Notes under the pieces: generated by a model
Database searches by the model: none
What the model was told of the DNA's origin: nothing
What the model saw: only the letters and a program-made list of their open reading frames with translations
Shown: positions 18,434-26,847 of the stretch, piece after piece
Numbering within the stretch: the first letter of the stretch is position 1
Layout of the letters: each line of letters begins with the position of its first letter
Program-made: the position numbers and the translations under genes
DNA from: Oceanihabitans sp. IOP_32
GTDB taxonomy: Bacteria; Bacteroidota; Bacteroidia; Flavobacteriales; Flavobacteriaceae
DNA: 64,000 bases
Assembly (NCBI RefSeq): GCF_009498295.1
Contig: NZ_CP040813.1
Coordinates: forward strand, 1,929,001-1,993,000
Reading direction: 5' to 3'

Positions 18434-19582
18434 TTAATTGTTTGAGGTGTAATGTTTTGTGATTGCTTTCTCAATGGTTTCATCCCACAAGGTTATTAAC
18501 ATATCTTTTGCCAAATTACTGTAATACTCTGCTTTGGCTTTATCGTCAATAATTTTAAAAATATTGGCGAGTTTATACAACGATGGAATATGCATGCTAT
18601 TAATTTGAATACAAATTAAATATTTACCAATAGCTTGTTTGTAATCACCACTGTCAAACAAGGCGTTACCTTGTTTATAGTTGGATTCTAAATCTTTTAT
18701 TTCATCATCAAATTTCAAGTCAAGAATATTATCTGTTCTGGTGGTTATAAACGAGCAAGGTACCTCGCGTGTAACTTTTTCTGTGACACTACCCATTACA
18801 AATCTGTTTAATCCAGAGCGGCCATGGGTTCCCATAATTAGTAAATCGTGATCGTCCTCTTTAATAGACTTCAAAATTTGAACATGAGCCAATCCAGATT
18901 TAATTTCTACGGTAAAGTTTAAACCTTGTAAATCGAAATTTTCGAGGAATGTCTTCATCTCATTCTCCATCTCTTCTAATCTTCGAGCGTTTTCTTTTTC
19001 AACTTCATCTTTAAACCTCACAGACAAACTCGAAAATTTACCATATACTCCTAAAATGGTTAAATCGGCATTAAAGAATTTCGCTAATAAAATGGCGTTT
19101 TTTAAAGCAAAACTAGATGGTTCAGAGAAATCGACAGGACACAATATTTTAGAGAGTTTGTTTTTTCTATCAGACTTCACAACCCACACAGGTTTTTCAG
19201 ACTGTCTCATAAGATTTTCGGTAGTGCTGCCTCGTTTGTTTCCGTCTTTACTGTCTATACTTCCCGAGCCCATGAGAATAAGATCGACATTTTCTTCAGT
19301 AGCGACTTTAAGAATGGTTTTTACAGGATTGCCATATTCCATGATTTGTTCTTGCACTTTTAAGCCCTCTTTTTCAAAAACACCTTGGATCTTATTTAAA
19401 ACCTCTGTTGCATTGTTAATAACTATATCCTTTATGGCCTCGTTTACACCATCTTCTGGCAGAACATGCATGATTATGATTTCGGAGTTACCCAACCTCG
19501 CAATTTTGATAGCGGTATTTAACTGTTCTTTGGAGTCCATGTTGACATCTATAGGAACTAATATCTTTTCAAGTAATTTCAT
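18434..19582 (-). CDS. Tandem universal stress protein with C-terminal TPR-like extension
   Basis: The protein has 382 residues. It has two UspA-type domains: 1-140 (starts KILVPIDVNMDSKEQL) and 143-278 (starts KILCPVDFSEPS). The second has the nucleotide-loop pattern MGTHGRSGLNRFVMGSVTEKV; the first has the looser MGSGSIDSKDGNKRGSTTENL. About 100 residues follow with a TPR-like helix pair (YKQGNALFDSGDYKQAIGKYL), unusual for the family. Usp proteins bind ATP and help cells survive starvation or other stress. A possible -7 element (TAAGTTTG on the minus strand, 19680-19687) lies upstream. Confidence 0.88.
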   Translation of the reverse strand: MKLLEKILVPIDVNMDSKEQLNTAIKIARLGNSEIIIMHVLPEDGVNEAIKDIVINNATEVLNKIQGVFEKEGLKVQEQIMEYGNPVKTILKVATEENVDLILMGSGSIDSKDGNKRGSTTENLMRQSEKPVWVVKSDRKNKLSKILCPVDFSEPSSFALKNAILLAKFFNADLTILGVYGKFSSLSVRFKDEVEKENARRLEEMENEMKTFLENFDLQGLNFTVEIKSGLAHVQILKSIKEDDHDLLIMGTHGRSGLNRFVMGSVTEKVTREVPCSFITTRTDNILDLKFDDEIKDLESNYKQGNALFDSGDYKQAIGKYLICIQINSMHIPSLYKLANIFKIIDDKAKAEYYSNLAKDMLITLWDETIEKAITKHYTSNN

Positions 19583-20050
19583 GGTTTTTGGTTTAAAAAT
19601 TATTTGCTAATTATTATAAATTCCATAATCTAAATCATTTTGATATTAAATTATGGAACAATTTAAATGTAAAAATATACAAACTTAGTAATATAACTAC
19701 AAATTGCGTGTAAATGTCAGGAATATCCTGAATATTTAAACTCTTAAAGATTTTTTATGGAACTTAATGTTAAGTTTAAAGTGTTTTTAGGCTTAAATCT
19801 GCACAGTTTGTTAACATACTTAGCGTTACAAATTACAAATTATTACTCGCTTTTACAAGTTGAAATTGTTTTATAAGCACAACGAACTGTTAATCTTTTT
19901 TTCTCAGGTTTTTTCTTTATAATTACCTTGGCTAGCTGTTAAGAAAAATACTGAGTAACGATTTTATTATGGGTTATCTTTTGTTGTCTTACTACTGGGA
20001 TGTTGTAATTTTGTAAATTGCGTTATTCATAACATAAAAGTGTTAATATT
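19583..20050. other. Divergent intergenic region between usp and the LacI-type gene
   Basis: It holds the promoter of the LacI-type gene at its right end and a possible -7 element for usp at 19680-19687. I see nothing else in it. Confidence 0.5.
19984..20013 (+). promoter_or_regulatory. Promoter of the LacI-type regulator
   Basis: TTG (19984-19986), 19 bases, TAATTTTG (20006-20013), 37 bases before the start codon. Confidence 0.75.
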
Positions 20051-21070
20051 ATGGTTACCTTAAAACAATTGGCAAAAGAGTTAAACGTGTCGATATCTAC
20101 CGTTTCAAAAGCTTTAAATAACAGTGAGGAGATTGGTAAAGAAACGATTAAGCGTGTTAAAGAACTTGCAGAATTGTATAATTATAAACCTAATAAAGTA
20201 GCCTTAAGTTTAAAACAAAATCGAACCAATACTATTGGTGTTATCATACCAGACATTCTCAATTATTTTTTAGCCAAAGTTTTATATGGAATTGAGCGTG
20301 AGGCTTCAAAACATGGCTATAATATTATGACTTGTATTTCTAATGAATCTTTAGAAAAAGAGAAAGAAAGCTTGCAGATATTGGCTAATGGGAGTGTCGA
20401 TGGGTTTATTTTATGTGTTTCTGAAGAGACGCAAATTAAAAATGAAATTAAACATTTTGAAAATATAATTAAACAAGGCCTACCTATTGTGATGTTCGAT
20501 AGAGTGGCTCACGATGTGTTTTGCGATAAGGTAATTGTCGACGATTTCGATGCCACCTACCGCGCCACCCAAAAACTTTTAAAAGAAAATAGAAAGCACA
20601 TTGCCTTTATAAGTACTATTTCTGATTTGAGTGTTGGTAAATTAAGAGAGCAAGGCTATAACAAGGCGATTTTAGAGCATCCCGCTAACAAAAAAATAAC
20701 CTTAAAAATACAAAAAGAAGACAATGCTCATGAGAAAATAGAGGCTTTTTTACAGGCGCATAAAAATATTGATGCCGTAATTGCTGCCGATAGCACCTCG
20801 GGAATCACCTCCATTAATATTGCAAAAAGTTTTGGCTTAAATGTGCCTAAAGATATATCGGTTATAGGATTTTCTAGTCAAACCTTTGCCAAGCTTTCAT
20901 TGCCTAAGTTAACCACAATTAGGCAGCATGCTAAAGAAATTGGCGCTAATGCCGCTCAAATGCTTATTGAACGTCTTCAAAGTCAGGATAAACTTAAAGA
21001 ACAGCGTGATTTTAGAACTAAAATAGTAAAAACGAGCTTGGTAGAAAACGGTTCGACCTTAAGTTTGTAA
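20051..21070 (+). CDS. LacI/GalR-family transcriptional regulator
   Basis: The protein has 339 residues. The N-terminal helix-turn-helix is VTLKQLAKELNVSISTVSKALN (2-23) and the hinge helix NKVALSLKQNR follows near residue 55. The remainder is a periplasmic-binding-protein-like effector domain (NTIGVIIPDILNYF onward) with DAVIAADSTSGITS near residue 240. It should bind a palindromic operator and respond to a sugar or sugar-like ligand. No carbohydrate genes are adjacent, so the target is not local. Confidence 0.92.
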   Translation: MVTLKQLAKELNVSISTVSKALNNSEEIGKETIKRVKELAELYNYKPNKVALSLKQNRTNTIGVIIPDILNYFLAKVLYGIEREASKHGYNIMTCISNESLEKEKESLQILANGSVDGFILCVSEETQIKNEIKHFENIIKQGLPIVMFDRVAHDVFCDKVIVDDFDATYRATQKLLKENRKHIAFISTISDLSVGKLREQGYNKAILEHPANKKITLKIQKEDNAHEKIEAFLQAHKNIDAVIAADSTSGITSINIAKSFGLNVPKDISVIGFSSQTFAKLSLPKLTTIRQHAKEIGANAAQMLIERLQSQDKLKEQRDFRTKIVKTSLVENGSTLSL

Positions 21071-21162
21071 AGTCAACAATATAAAAATTAAAGAACACTA
21101 AAGGTTTTGCGATGTCACCTGGTGCCAGAATTTTGTGCGATAGTTTTATGAGTAGAGTTTTT

Positions 21163-21666
21163 CTAAAATGAAAAAAGAGGAGCTCTATAATCCCATAACA
21201 TTCCTATAAATAATCCCAGATAAATAATAGCGACTATAAATTTGATGAACGTTGAGGTTAAAAACCCAATAAAAGAGCCAAATGCTGCTTTTAATGCGGT
21301 TTTCGAATCGGCTTTGTTTAATAGCTCGCCAATAAGCGCACCAACAAAAGGTCCAATTATAATACCCCCTGGAATAGGCGCGATTAAGCCCACAATTAGT
21401 CCTAGAGTGGTACCAATCATACCATATTTAGTGCCCCCAAAACGTTTTGTGCCTATAACAGGAATGATATAATCCAGCACCCAAATCAAGATAGCAATAA
21501 CCAATGTGATAATTACAAAATCTATATTCATTGGTATCGCATCTGTAAAATGTAGAAGTAATAAGCCCAACCAGCTAGTTAAGGGTCCCGGTAGTACGGG
21601 AAGAAAACTACCCAGAATTCCTAAAATAATAAATAGAGTAGAAGCTATAACTAAAATAATATCCAT
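21163..21666 (-). CDS. DUF456-family membrane protein
   Basis: The protein has 167 residues, nearly all hydrophobic, with glycine-rich helices. The segments GILGSFLPVLPGPLTSWLGLLLLH and GLIAPIPGGIIIGPFVGALIGEL are typical of DUF456. The function is unknown. It is convergent with the LacI-type gene and divergent from the BlaI-type gene. Confidence 0.85.
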   Translation of the reverse strand: MDIILVIASTLFIILGILGSFLPVLPGPLTSWLGLLLLHFTDAIPMNIDFVIITLVIAILIWVLDYIIPVIGTKRFGGTKYGMIGTTLGLIVGLIAPIPGGIIIGPFVGALIGELLNKADSKTALKAAFGSFIGFLTSTFIKFIVAIIYLGLFIGMLWDYRAPLFSF

Positions 21667-21736
21667 ATAGAGGGGTTGTGTGTTTGACAGTTAGACGCTA
21701 AATTAAAGAAATTGTTACAATTTTTAAACTAAAAAC

Positions 21737-21784
21737 TTAGTTTGAACTAATTTTTTAGTTATATTTGTTTACTAAGAGTTTAGT
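21737..21784 (+). promoter_or_regulatory. Promoter with tandem BlaI-type operator dyads
   Basis: Half-sites TTAGT and ACTAA alternate with 4-base spacers: TTAGT-TTGA-ACTAA (21737-21750), ACTAA-TTTT-TTAGT (21746-21759) and ACTAA-GAGT-TTAGT (21771-21784). The -7 element TATATTTG (21760-21767) lies between the second and third dyads. This placement would let the repressor encoded next block its own promoter. Confidence 0.65.
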
Positions 21785-21807
21785 TGAATATAGAAAATCT
21801 ATAAAAA

Positions 21808-22173
21808 ATGAAACAGCTTACCAAAGCAGAAGAAGATATTATGCAAATACTATGGCAACTTAATAAAGCCAATGTAAAAGCGATAGTAGAAGAATTTCCG
21901 GAACCAAAACCAGCTTACAATACCGTATCTACTATTGTTAGAATTTTAGAAAGTAAAGGCTTTGTAGATTATGAAAAAAAAGGAAAGGGACATTTGTATT
22001 TTCCTTTAATATCTCAGCAAGAATACAGCAATCAATCTATAAATAAGTTGGTAGATAATTATTTTCAAGGCTCGTTTAAAAGTATGGTGTCTTTCTTTAT
22101 GAAAAAAAATGACATCAGTTTAAACGAGCTTGAATCGGTTTTAAAAGAAATCAATAAAAAGGATAACGAATGA
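21808..22173 (+). CDS. BlaI/MecI/CopY-family transcriptional repressor
   Basis: The protein has 121 residues. The winged-helix domain starts KQLTKAEEDIMQILWQLNKANVKAIVE and continues with PAYNTVSTIVRILESKGFVDYEKKGKGHLYFPL, the family hallmark. The C-terminal helices serve dimerisation. In Bla/Mec systems the repressor is cleaved when the membrane metalloprotease senses its signal. Here the M56 gene overlaps by four bases (ATGA), so the pair is a unit, probably autoregulated through the dyads upstream. Confidence 0.92.
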   Translation: MKQLTKAEEDIMQILWQLNKANVKAIVEEFPEPKPAYNTVSTIVRILESKGFVDYEKKGKGHLYFPLISQQEYSNQSINKLVDNYFQGSFKSMVSFFMKKNDISLNELESVLKEINKKDNE

Positions 22174-24056
22174 TACATTATATTCTTCAAACAATAGTCT
22201 TCCAATTATTATTTCTATTGGCCTACGATGTTTTGTTTAAAAAAGAAACATTTTTTAGATGGAACCGCGTGTATCTCTTAGCAACTGCTATACTGTCTTT
22301 TGCACTTCCTATTATAAAAATTAATGGGTTTAAAGACACCTTACCAAAAAACTATATTATGGAATTGCCTGAGGTGGTTTTGGGTACATTATCTATCCCC
22401 CAGAATAATTCCATTCGTTTAAATACCGTGGTTTTAAAGCAGAACAATACTTCGAATTGGGAGTTTATATTTTTTATAGGCTTATGTGTGGCTTTTTGCT
22501 TGTTTATTTATAAAATTTTTAAAATTTACAGTTTAGCAAAAAAGAACCCAAGACAAACTAGGGGCAATATCGTGCTGGTTGAATTATTAAATAGTAGCGC
22601 CGCCTTTTCATTTTTCAATTATATTTTTTTAGGAGCGGGTATTAAAGCGGAAGATAAAGACGCTATTCTTCAGCATGAGCTCATTCACGTACAGCAAAAG
22701 CACATCTTTGATTTATTGTTTTTTGAAGTGTTGCGTATAGTATTCTGGTTTAATCCTTTCATCTACATATATCAAAGCAGAATGGCAATCTTACACGAGT
22801 TTATTGCCGATTCACATGCCGTAAAGCATCACAATAAAGCACAATATTATCAAAATTTATTGGCTCAAGTTTTCAAGACTCAAAATATATCATTCATCAA
22901 TACATTTTTCAAACAATCATTAATCAAAAAACGAATTGTTATGTTATCTAAATCAAAATCAAAACAAGTGCATTTATTAAAGTTTGTGGTATTAGTTCCA
23001 TTGGTTTTTGGAATGTTGATATACACTTCCGCCCAAGCGAAAGAGAAAACAAATGAGAATAGATTAGTGCCATTAGAGATTGAAAATTTATTCGATAAAC
23101 AATTCGAAGAAAAATTACCAATGGTTTATAAACAAACGAAACTAACTGACGACACTAAAGGAAATCGCAAAGCGAAACCTGCGTTGATGGCCAAAGACGA
23201 TGCATTCTCAAAGCTCGTTATAGTTGAAGAAGAAAAAACAACAACAAATCTTAAAGAAAAAAAACAAACAGCAACCAGTAAACAGGATTACAATACTATT
23301 GAAGTACCTTTTGCTATTGTAGAAGAAGTGCCCGTATTCCCAGGTTGCGAAAACTTAACAAAAGAAGAGCAGAGAACATGTTTTTCAGAAAATATTTCAA
23401 AGCATGTTAGTGAAAACTACAATGTAGATTTGGCAGAAAAATTAGATTTAAAAGGAAGACAACGCATTAATGTTATTTTTAAAGTCAATAAAGAAGGAAA
23501 TATCGTTGAGATACGTTCCAGATCAAAACATCCCGCTTTAGAGTCGGAGGCGAATAGAGTAATTAAATCGCTACCAAAAATGATTGCAGGAAGACATAAA
23601 GGAAAACAAGTAACGGTAGCTTATTCATTACCAATAGTTTTTGAAATTAAAGAGGAAGCTAAAAAGAAAGAAACTGAATTAGTGACAATTAATGGGGTGG
23701 AAGTCCCTTTTGCAGTTGTTGAAGAAACACCAATATTTCCTGGTTGCGAAAACTTAACAAGAGATGCCCAAAAAAATTGTTTTTCAGAAAAAATAGCAAA
23801 GCATGTTAACGAAAACTTTAATACTGGTTTGGCAAAAAAATTAGGCTTGTCTGGCAGACAGCGAATACACGGTATATTCAAAATAGACACAGGCGGCTAT
23901 ATAACAGGTGTACGCGCAAGAGCGGCACAACCAGAATTAGAAGCAGAAGCCGAGCGTGTTATTAAATCCTTACCAAAAATGATTCCCGGAAAGCAACGAG
24001 GTAAAAAAGTAATAGTTCCTTATTATTTACCGATAGTATTTGAGGTCAATGAGTAG
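22170..24056 (+). CDS. BlaR1-like M56 metallopeptidase with two TonB-C-like domains
   Basis: The protein has 628 residues. The N-terminal part has hydrophobic helices (about 3-20, 33-50, 97-117 and 268-287) and the zinc site HELIH (169-173). After a charged linker come two near-copies of one domain (about 372-495 and 503-628). Each begins VPFA-VVEE-xPxFPGCENLT and ends KSLPKMI...YxLPIVFE, resembling the C-terminal domain of TonB energy transducers, as often found in Bacteroidota M56 proteins. It likely senses an envelope signal and cleaves the repressor. The overlap with the BlaI-type gene supports that. Confidence 0.88.
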   Translation: MIHYILQTIVFQLLFLLAYDVLFKKETFFRWNRVYLLATAILSFALPIIKINGFKDTLPKNYIMELPEVVLGTLSIPQNNSIRLNTVVLKQNNTSNWEFIFFIGLCVAFCLFIYKIFKIYSLAKKNPRQTRGNIVLVELLNSSAAFSFFNYIFLGAGIKAEDKDAILQHELIHVQQKHIFDLLFFEVLRIVFWFNPFIYIYQSRMAILHEFIADSHAVKHHNKAQYYQNLLAQVFKTQNISFINTFFKQSLIKKRIVMLSKSKSKQVHLLKFVVLVPLVFGMLIYTSAQAKEKTNENRLVPLEIENLFDKQFEEKLPMVYKQTKLTDDTKGNRKAKPALMAKDDAFSKLVIVEEEKTTTNLKEKKQTATSKQDYNTIEVPFAIVEEVPVFPGCENLTKEEQRTCFSENISKHVSENYNVDLAEKLDLKGRQRINVIFKVNKEGNIVEIRSRSKHPALESEANRVIKSLPKMIAGRHKGKQVTVAYSLPIVFEIKEEAKKKETELVTINGVEVPFAVVEETPIFPGCENLTRDAQKNCFSEKIAKHVNENFNTGLAKKLGLSGRQRIHGIFKIDTGGYITGVRARAAQPELEAEAERVIKSLPKMIPGKQRGKKVIVPYYLPIVFEVNE

Positions 24057-24828
24057 ATTGCTTTGTGTTATTTTTATACTAGTAATATTTAAAACCCAAG
24101 CACAAACATCGGTTTTAAAACATGCCGATAGTTTGTTTGCTTATGGTCATTACAGTAAAGCCATTGTACAATATAAGACGCACAATAATCTACCGGAAGT
24201 TTATTATAAAATGGCAAAAGCATTCATCGCCATTGGAAATTATGACGAGTCATTGGTTCACTACAAAAAAGCTGTTGAAACAAACCCGAAAAACAGTTTA
24301 TTAAAATATGACTTCGCTAGGTTTTTATACCAGATTAAAAAATACAAGAGCGCATCAAAAGTATTTGAAGAGTTGGTTTACACAGATTCTAAAAACCCGA
24401 ATTTTCATTATGAGTTGGGGCTAGCTTTGGAGCAATTAAACGATTCTACCGCGCAACATAAGTTCTATAGTGCTTTTGAATTGGATAGCACACACCAAAA
24501 AGCCATTTACAAAATAGCTAAAGCGCATTTGAAGAAGAGACGGTTTAAAACGGCAAACAAACTCATCGATATTGGTCTGTCATCGTATAAAAACAACAAA
24601 CAATTAATAAGCCTAAAAGCTCAGAATTATTATGCGCAAAAGCAGTATAGAGCGGCTATTATTTGGTTTGAAAAGCTATTAGAACTAGGAGAATCTTCTA
24701 TGTTTATACATGAAATGCTAGCGACAGCTTATAGCTATTTATACCACTATGAGATGGCGATACATCATCAAGAAATAGTTTTAAATTTTAGAAAAGATAA
24801 ATGCGCGTTGATTAAAAACAAAGTTTAG
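24049..24828 (+). CDS. Secreted TPR protein of the BlaI/M56 operon
   Basis: The protein has 259 residues. I took the ATG at 24049, which overlaps the M56 stop by eight bases (ATGAGTAG); a TTG at 24040 would add three residues. A signal peptide ends near residue 19 (FKTQAQ). The rest is helical repeats of about 34 residues with TPR spacing (for example YDESLVHYKKAVETNPKNSLLKYD). It probably acts in the periplasm as a scaffold for the sensor. The overlap makes co-translation with the M56 protein likely. Confidence 0.78.
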   Translation: MSRLLCVIFILVIFKTQAQTSVLKHADSLFAYGHYSKAIVQYKTHNNLPEVYYKMAKAFIAIGNYDESLVHYKKAVETNPKNSLLKYDFARFLYQIKKYKSASKVFEELVYTDSKNPNFHYELGLALEQLNDSTAQHKFYSAFELDSTHQKAIYKIAKAHLKKRRFKTANKLIDIGLSSYKNNKQLISLKAQNYYAQKQYRAAIIWFEKLLELGESSMFIHEMLATAYSYLYHYEMAIHHQEIVLNFRKDKCALIKNKV

Positions 24829-24899
24829 TAAAAAAAACTGTTGTTATACATGAATTTGAAGGAAATGCTAGTTTCTGTATTGGTAAATTCTCAAAGAAT

Positions 24900-25622
24900 T
24901 TAAAATATCTTATTGGTTATTTCAGAATTATACTCTCTATGTTTTTGTTTAAATGAGCCTAAACATTCTAATATTGTTTGTTTTAAAATATGTGGCATCT
25001 TGTTATTTTGATAAAATTTCTGATTAATTTCAATCTCAACTCCAATGTAATTTATTGGGAATTGCTTTCTCAAATACGTAGTAAAACCGTCTGATTTCCC
25101 TAAATAGGGTTGATTTAATCGTATTTTATAATTACTCTGATTAATTAACTCCAATTTTAACGCTTTGGAGAACTGTTTTTCTTTCTGAATTCGGGAATCA
25201 TATAATAAACCAATTTCCACTGAACGCTGTAAACCTTTCCAAACTGGCGTAAAACTATGCACAGATATATGTACAACCGTTTCTCCCTGTTTTATATACT
25301 TCGAAATTTCAGCTTCAATACCATCTCGATAAGGCTTGTAAAACTGATTTATAATTTTGTTCTTCTCTGGTTTTGATAGATTCTGAGTAAATTCAGAAAA
25401 CAGACATTTATGATGTAACGAACGATTTAATTCGATTAGTAAGCGACTGGTTATGCTGTGTTTTGAAAAATCGGCTATCGGTTCTAGAGTTTTAAAAACA
25501 TCCAAAGCACCCAAGTCATAACCACGATGGGAATTTAAAATAGCTTCTTGGTTCGAAAAAAGCGATTCGTATTCCTTTGGAATAATATTCCCACCATGTT
25601 CACACGTCAACACTATTTTCAC
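24900..25622 (-). CDS. N-formylglutamate amidohydrolase-family enzyme
   Basis: The protein has 240 residues. The family pattern is clear: TCEHGGNIIPKEY (3-15), HRGYDLGALDVF near residue 32, SRLLIELNRSLHH, and VHISVHSFTPVWKG with RSVEIGLLYD in the middle. These contribute the metal and substrate residues of zinc-dependent N-formylglutamate deformylases. It is the last gene of a three-gene operon and overlaps the GCS2-like gene by four bases. No histidine-degradation genes are near. It may instead hydrolyse an amide made by the two ligases. Confidence 0.85.
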   Translation of the reverse strand: MKIVLTCEHGGNIIPKEYESLFSNQEAILNSHRGYDLGALDVFKTLEPIADFSKHSITSRLLIELNRSLHHKCLFSEFTQNLSKPEKNKIINQFYKPYRDGIEAEISKYIKQGETVVHISVHSFTPVWKGLQRSVEIGLLYDSRIQKEKQFSKALKLELINQSNYKIRLNQPYLGKSDGFTTYLRKQFPINYIGVEIEINQKFYQNNKMPHILKQTILECLGSFKQKHREYNSEITNKIF

Positions 25623-26845
25623 GGCTTAAACATTTTGTTTTTATTTAAACAATCTGCTAAATGCTTATAAACCGATGCCATATGTGTTTCTGAAAAATTG
25701 TTGTTCATCGCTTTCAAAATTCGGGTTGCCAAAGTACCTTCCTTCAGCATATAACTTAAGGCCTCGTGATGAGATTCGTGAATGTCCTTTTTTGTCAATT
25801 CAAAAAGATATTGCCATAGTTCCTGAACGGCTATAGAATTTGACACTTTAAATAACTGTAAATAGTCTAAATTTGAAATAACCGTCGTTTCAGCATCCTT
25901 AATAGTTGTATTTAAAATATGAAATAAATCCGGTTCCAAACAATTTTTCTGTTGTTCCAGACTTGACAGTTTCTCATCGACCAAAATTTTTAAGACTTCA
26001 ATAATTAGTGCGCAAATGGCAATATCTGCTTTTGGGCATTCTTGGATATCAACCAAGCGAATTTCAATAGCATTTCTATCAAATCGTGCTATTGCACCTC
26101 TAGAATTTAGAAAATGATGATCTAAAATGTTATGAGTGTCGTGCGGTTTTATTGCGCGTTTTATAGGTTCGAAAATTGTACGGTAATACGCGTCTTTACT
26201 AAAAACACGCTCTGGAATGACCATGCCTGTTAGTTCTGGAATTTCTTTTTGGTTTGTTTTATAGTATTCTAACCGCGCATCTTTAAAACCCGTATATTTT
26301 CCTTCTAATATGGGAGAGCTTGCACACAAACCAGGAATAAGCGGTAAAAGAATACGGATTGCTGCGTGTAACTTTTCGAACTCCTTATCATCATAAAAGG
26401 GCAAGTTAATGTGCGTGCTTTGTACATTGCTCCAACCATGCCCTTTACAGTTAAAAATGCGATTATATAGTTCGTAAACCTCGCTATAACTATGTTTCCA
26501 AAGTTCGGTGTCTGTTAAAGGATTTAACAAAGGATGTGCTGCAGTTGGCAACAAATATGTGTCAAACTCTTTTAATAGCTGATTGATTTCAACTACATTC
26601 TGATGAAATAATTCAGGCAAACTATTTAAATCTGCCGTTGGTCCATTGGTTTTTAATTCTACCACATGGGCAACCAATTCGTTACTCCAAGCGATAGCAC
26701 CGTTTTCGATATCGGAAGTTAGTTTACCTGCCTTTTTAGTAAGCAGTTTATCCACAATAGCGGCTGGTTTTAAGGTGTTTGAAACAAGCATATATTCCAA
26801 CTCAATACCATAAACTTCAAATAAATGATATCTTTTAGCGCTCAT
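25619..26845 (-). CDS. GCS2-like glutamate-cysteine ligase family enzyme
   Basis: The protein has 408 residues. It starts FEVYGIELEYMLV, where the glutamate of GIELE is the metal-site signature of the glutamine-synthetase-like GCS2 fold. Further conserved pieces are STHINLPF (about 130-137), SSPILEGKYTGFKDARLEYYKTN, and NAIEIRLVDIQECPKADIAI. Relatives ligate an amino acid to a gamma-carboxyl using ATP. The substrate is unknown. It stands between an ATP-grasp ligase (2 bases away) and an amidohydrolase (overlapping), which points to a small peptide-like product rather than plain glutathione synthesis. Confidence 0.85.
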   Translation of the reverse strand: MSAKRYHLFEVYGIELEYMLVSNTLKPAAIVDKLLTKKAGKLTSDIENGAIAWSNELVAHVVELKTNGPTADLNSLPELFHQNVVEINQLLKEFDTYLLPTAAHPLLNPLTDTELWKHSYSEVYELYNRIFNCKGHGWSNVQSTHINLPFYDDKEFEKLHAAIRILLPLIPGLCASSPILEGKYTGFKDARLEYYKTNQKEIPELTGMVIPERVFSKDAYYRTIFEPIKRAIKPHDTHNILDHHFLNSRGAIARFDRNAIEIRLVDIQECPKADIAICALIIEVLKILVDEKLSSLEQQKNCLEPDLFHILNTTIKDAETTVISNLDYLQLFKVSNSIAVQELWQYLFELTKKDIHESHHEALSYMLKEGTLATRILKAMNNNFSETHMASVYKHLADCLNKNKMFKP

Positions 26846-26847
26846 AA

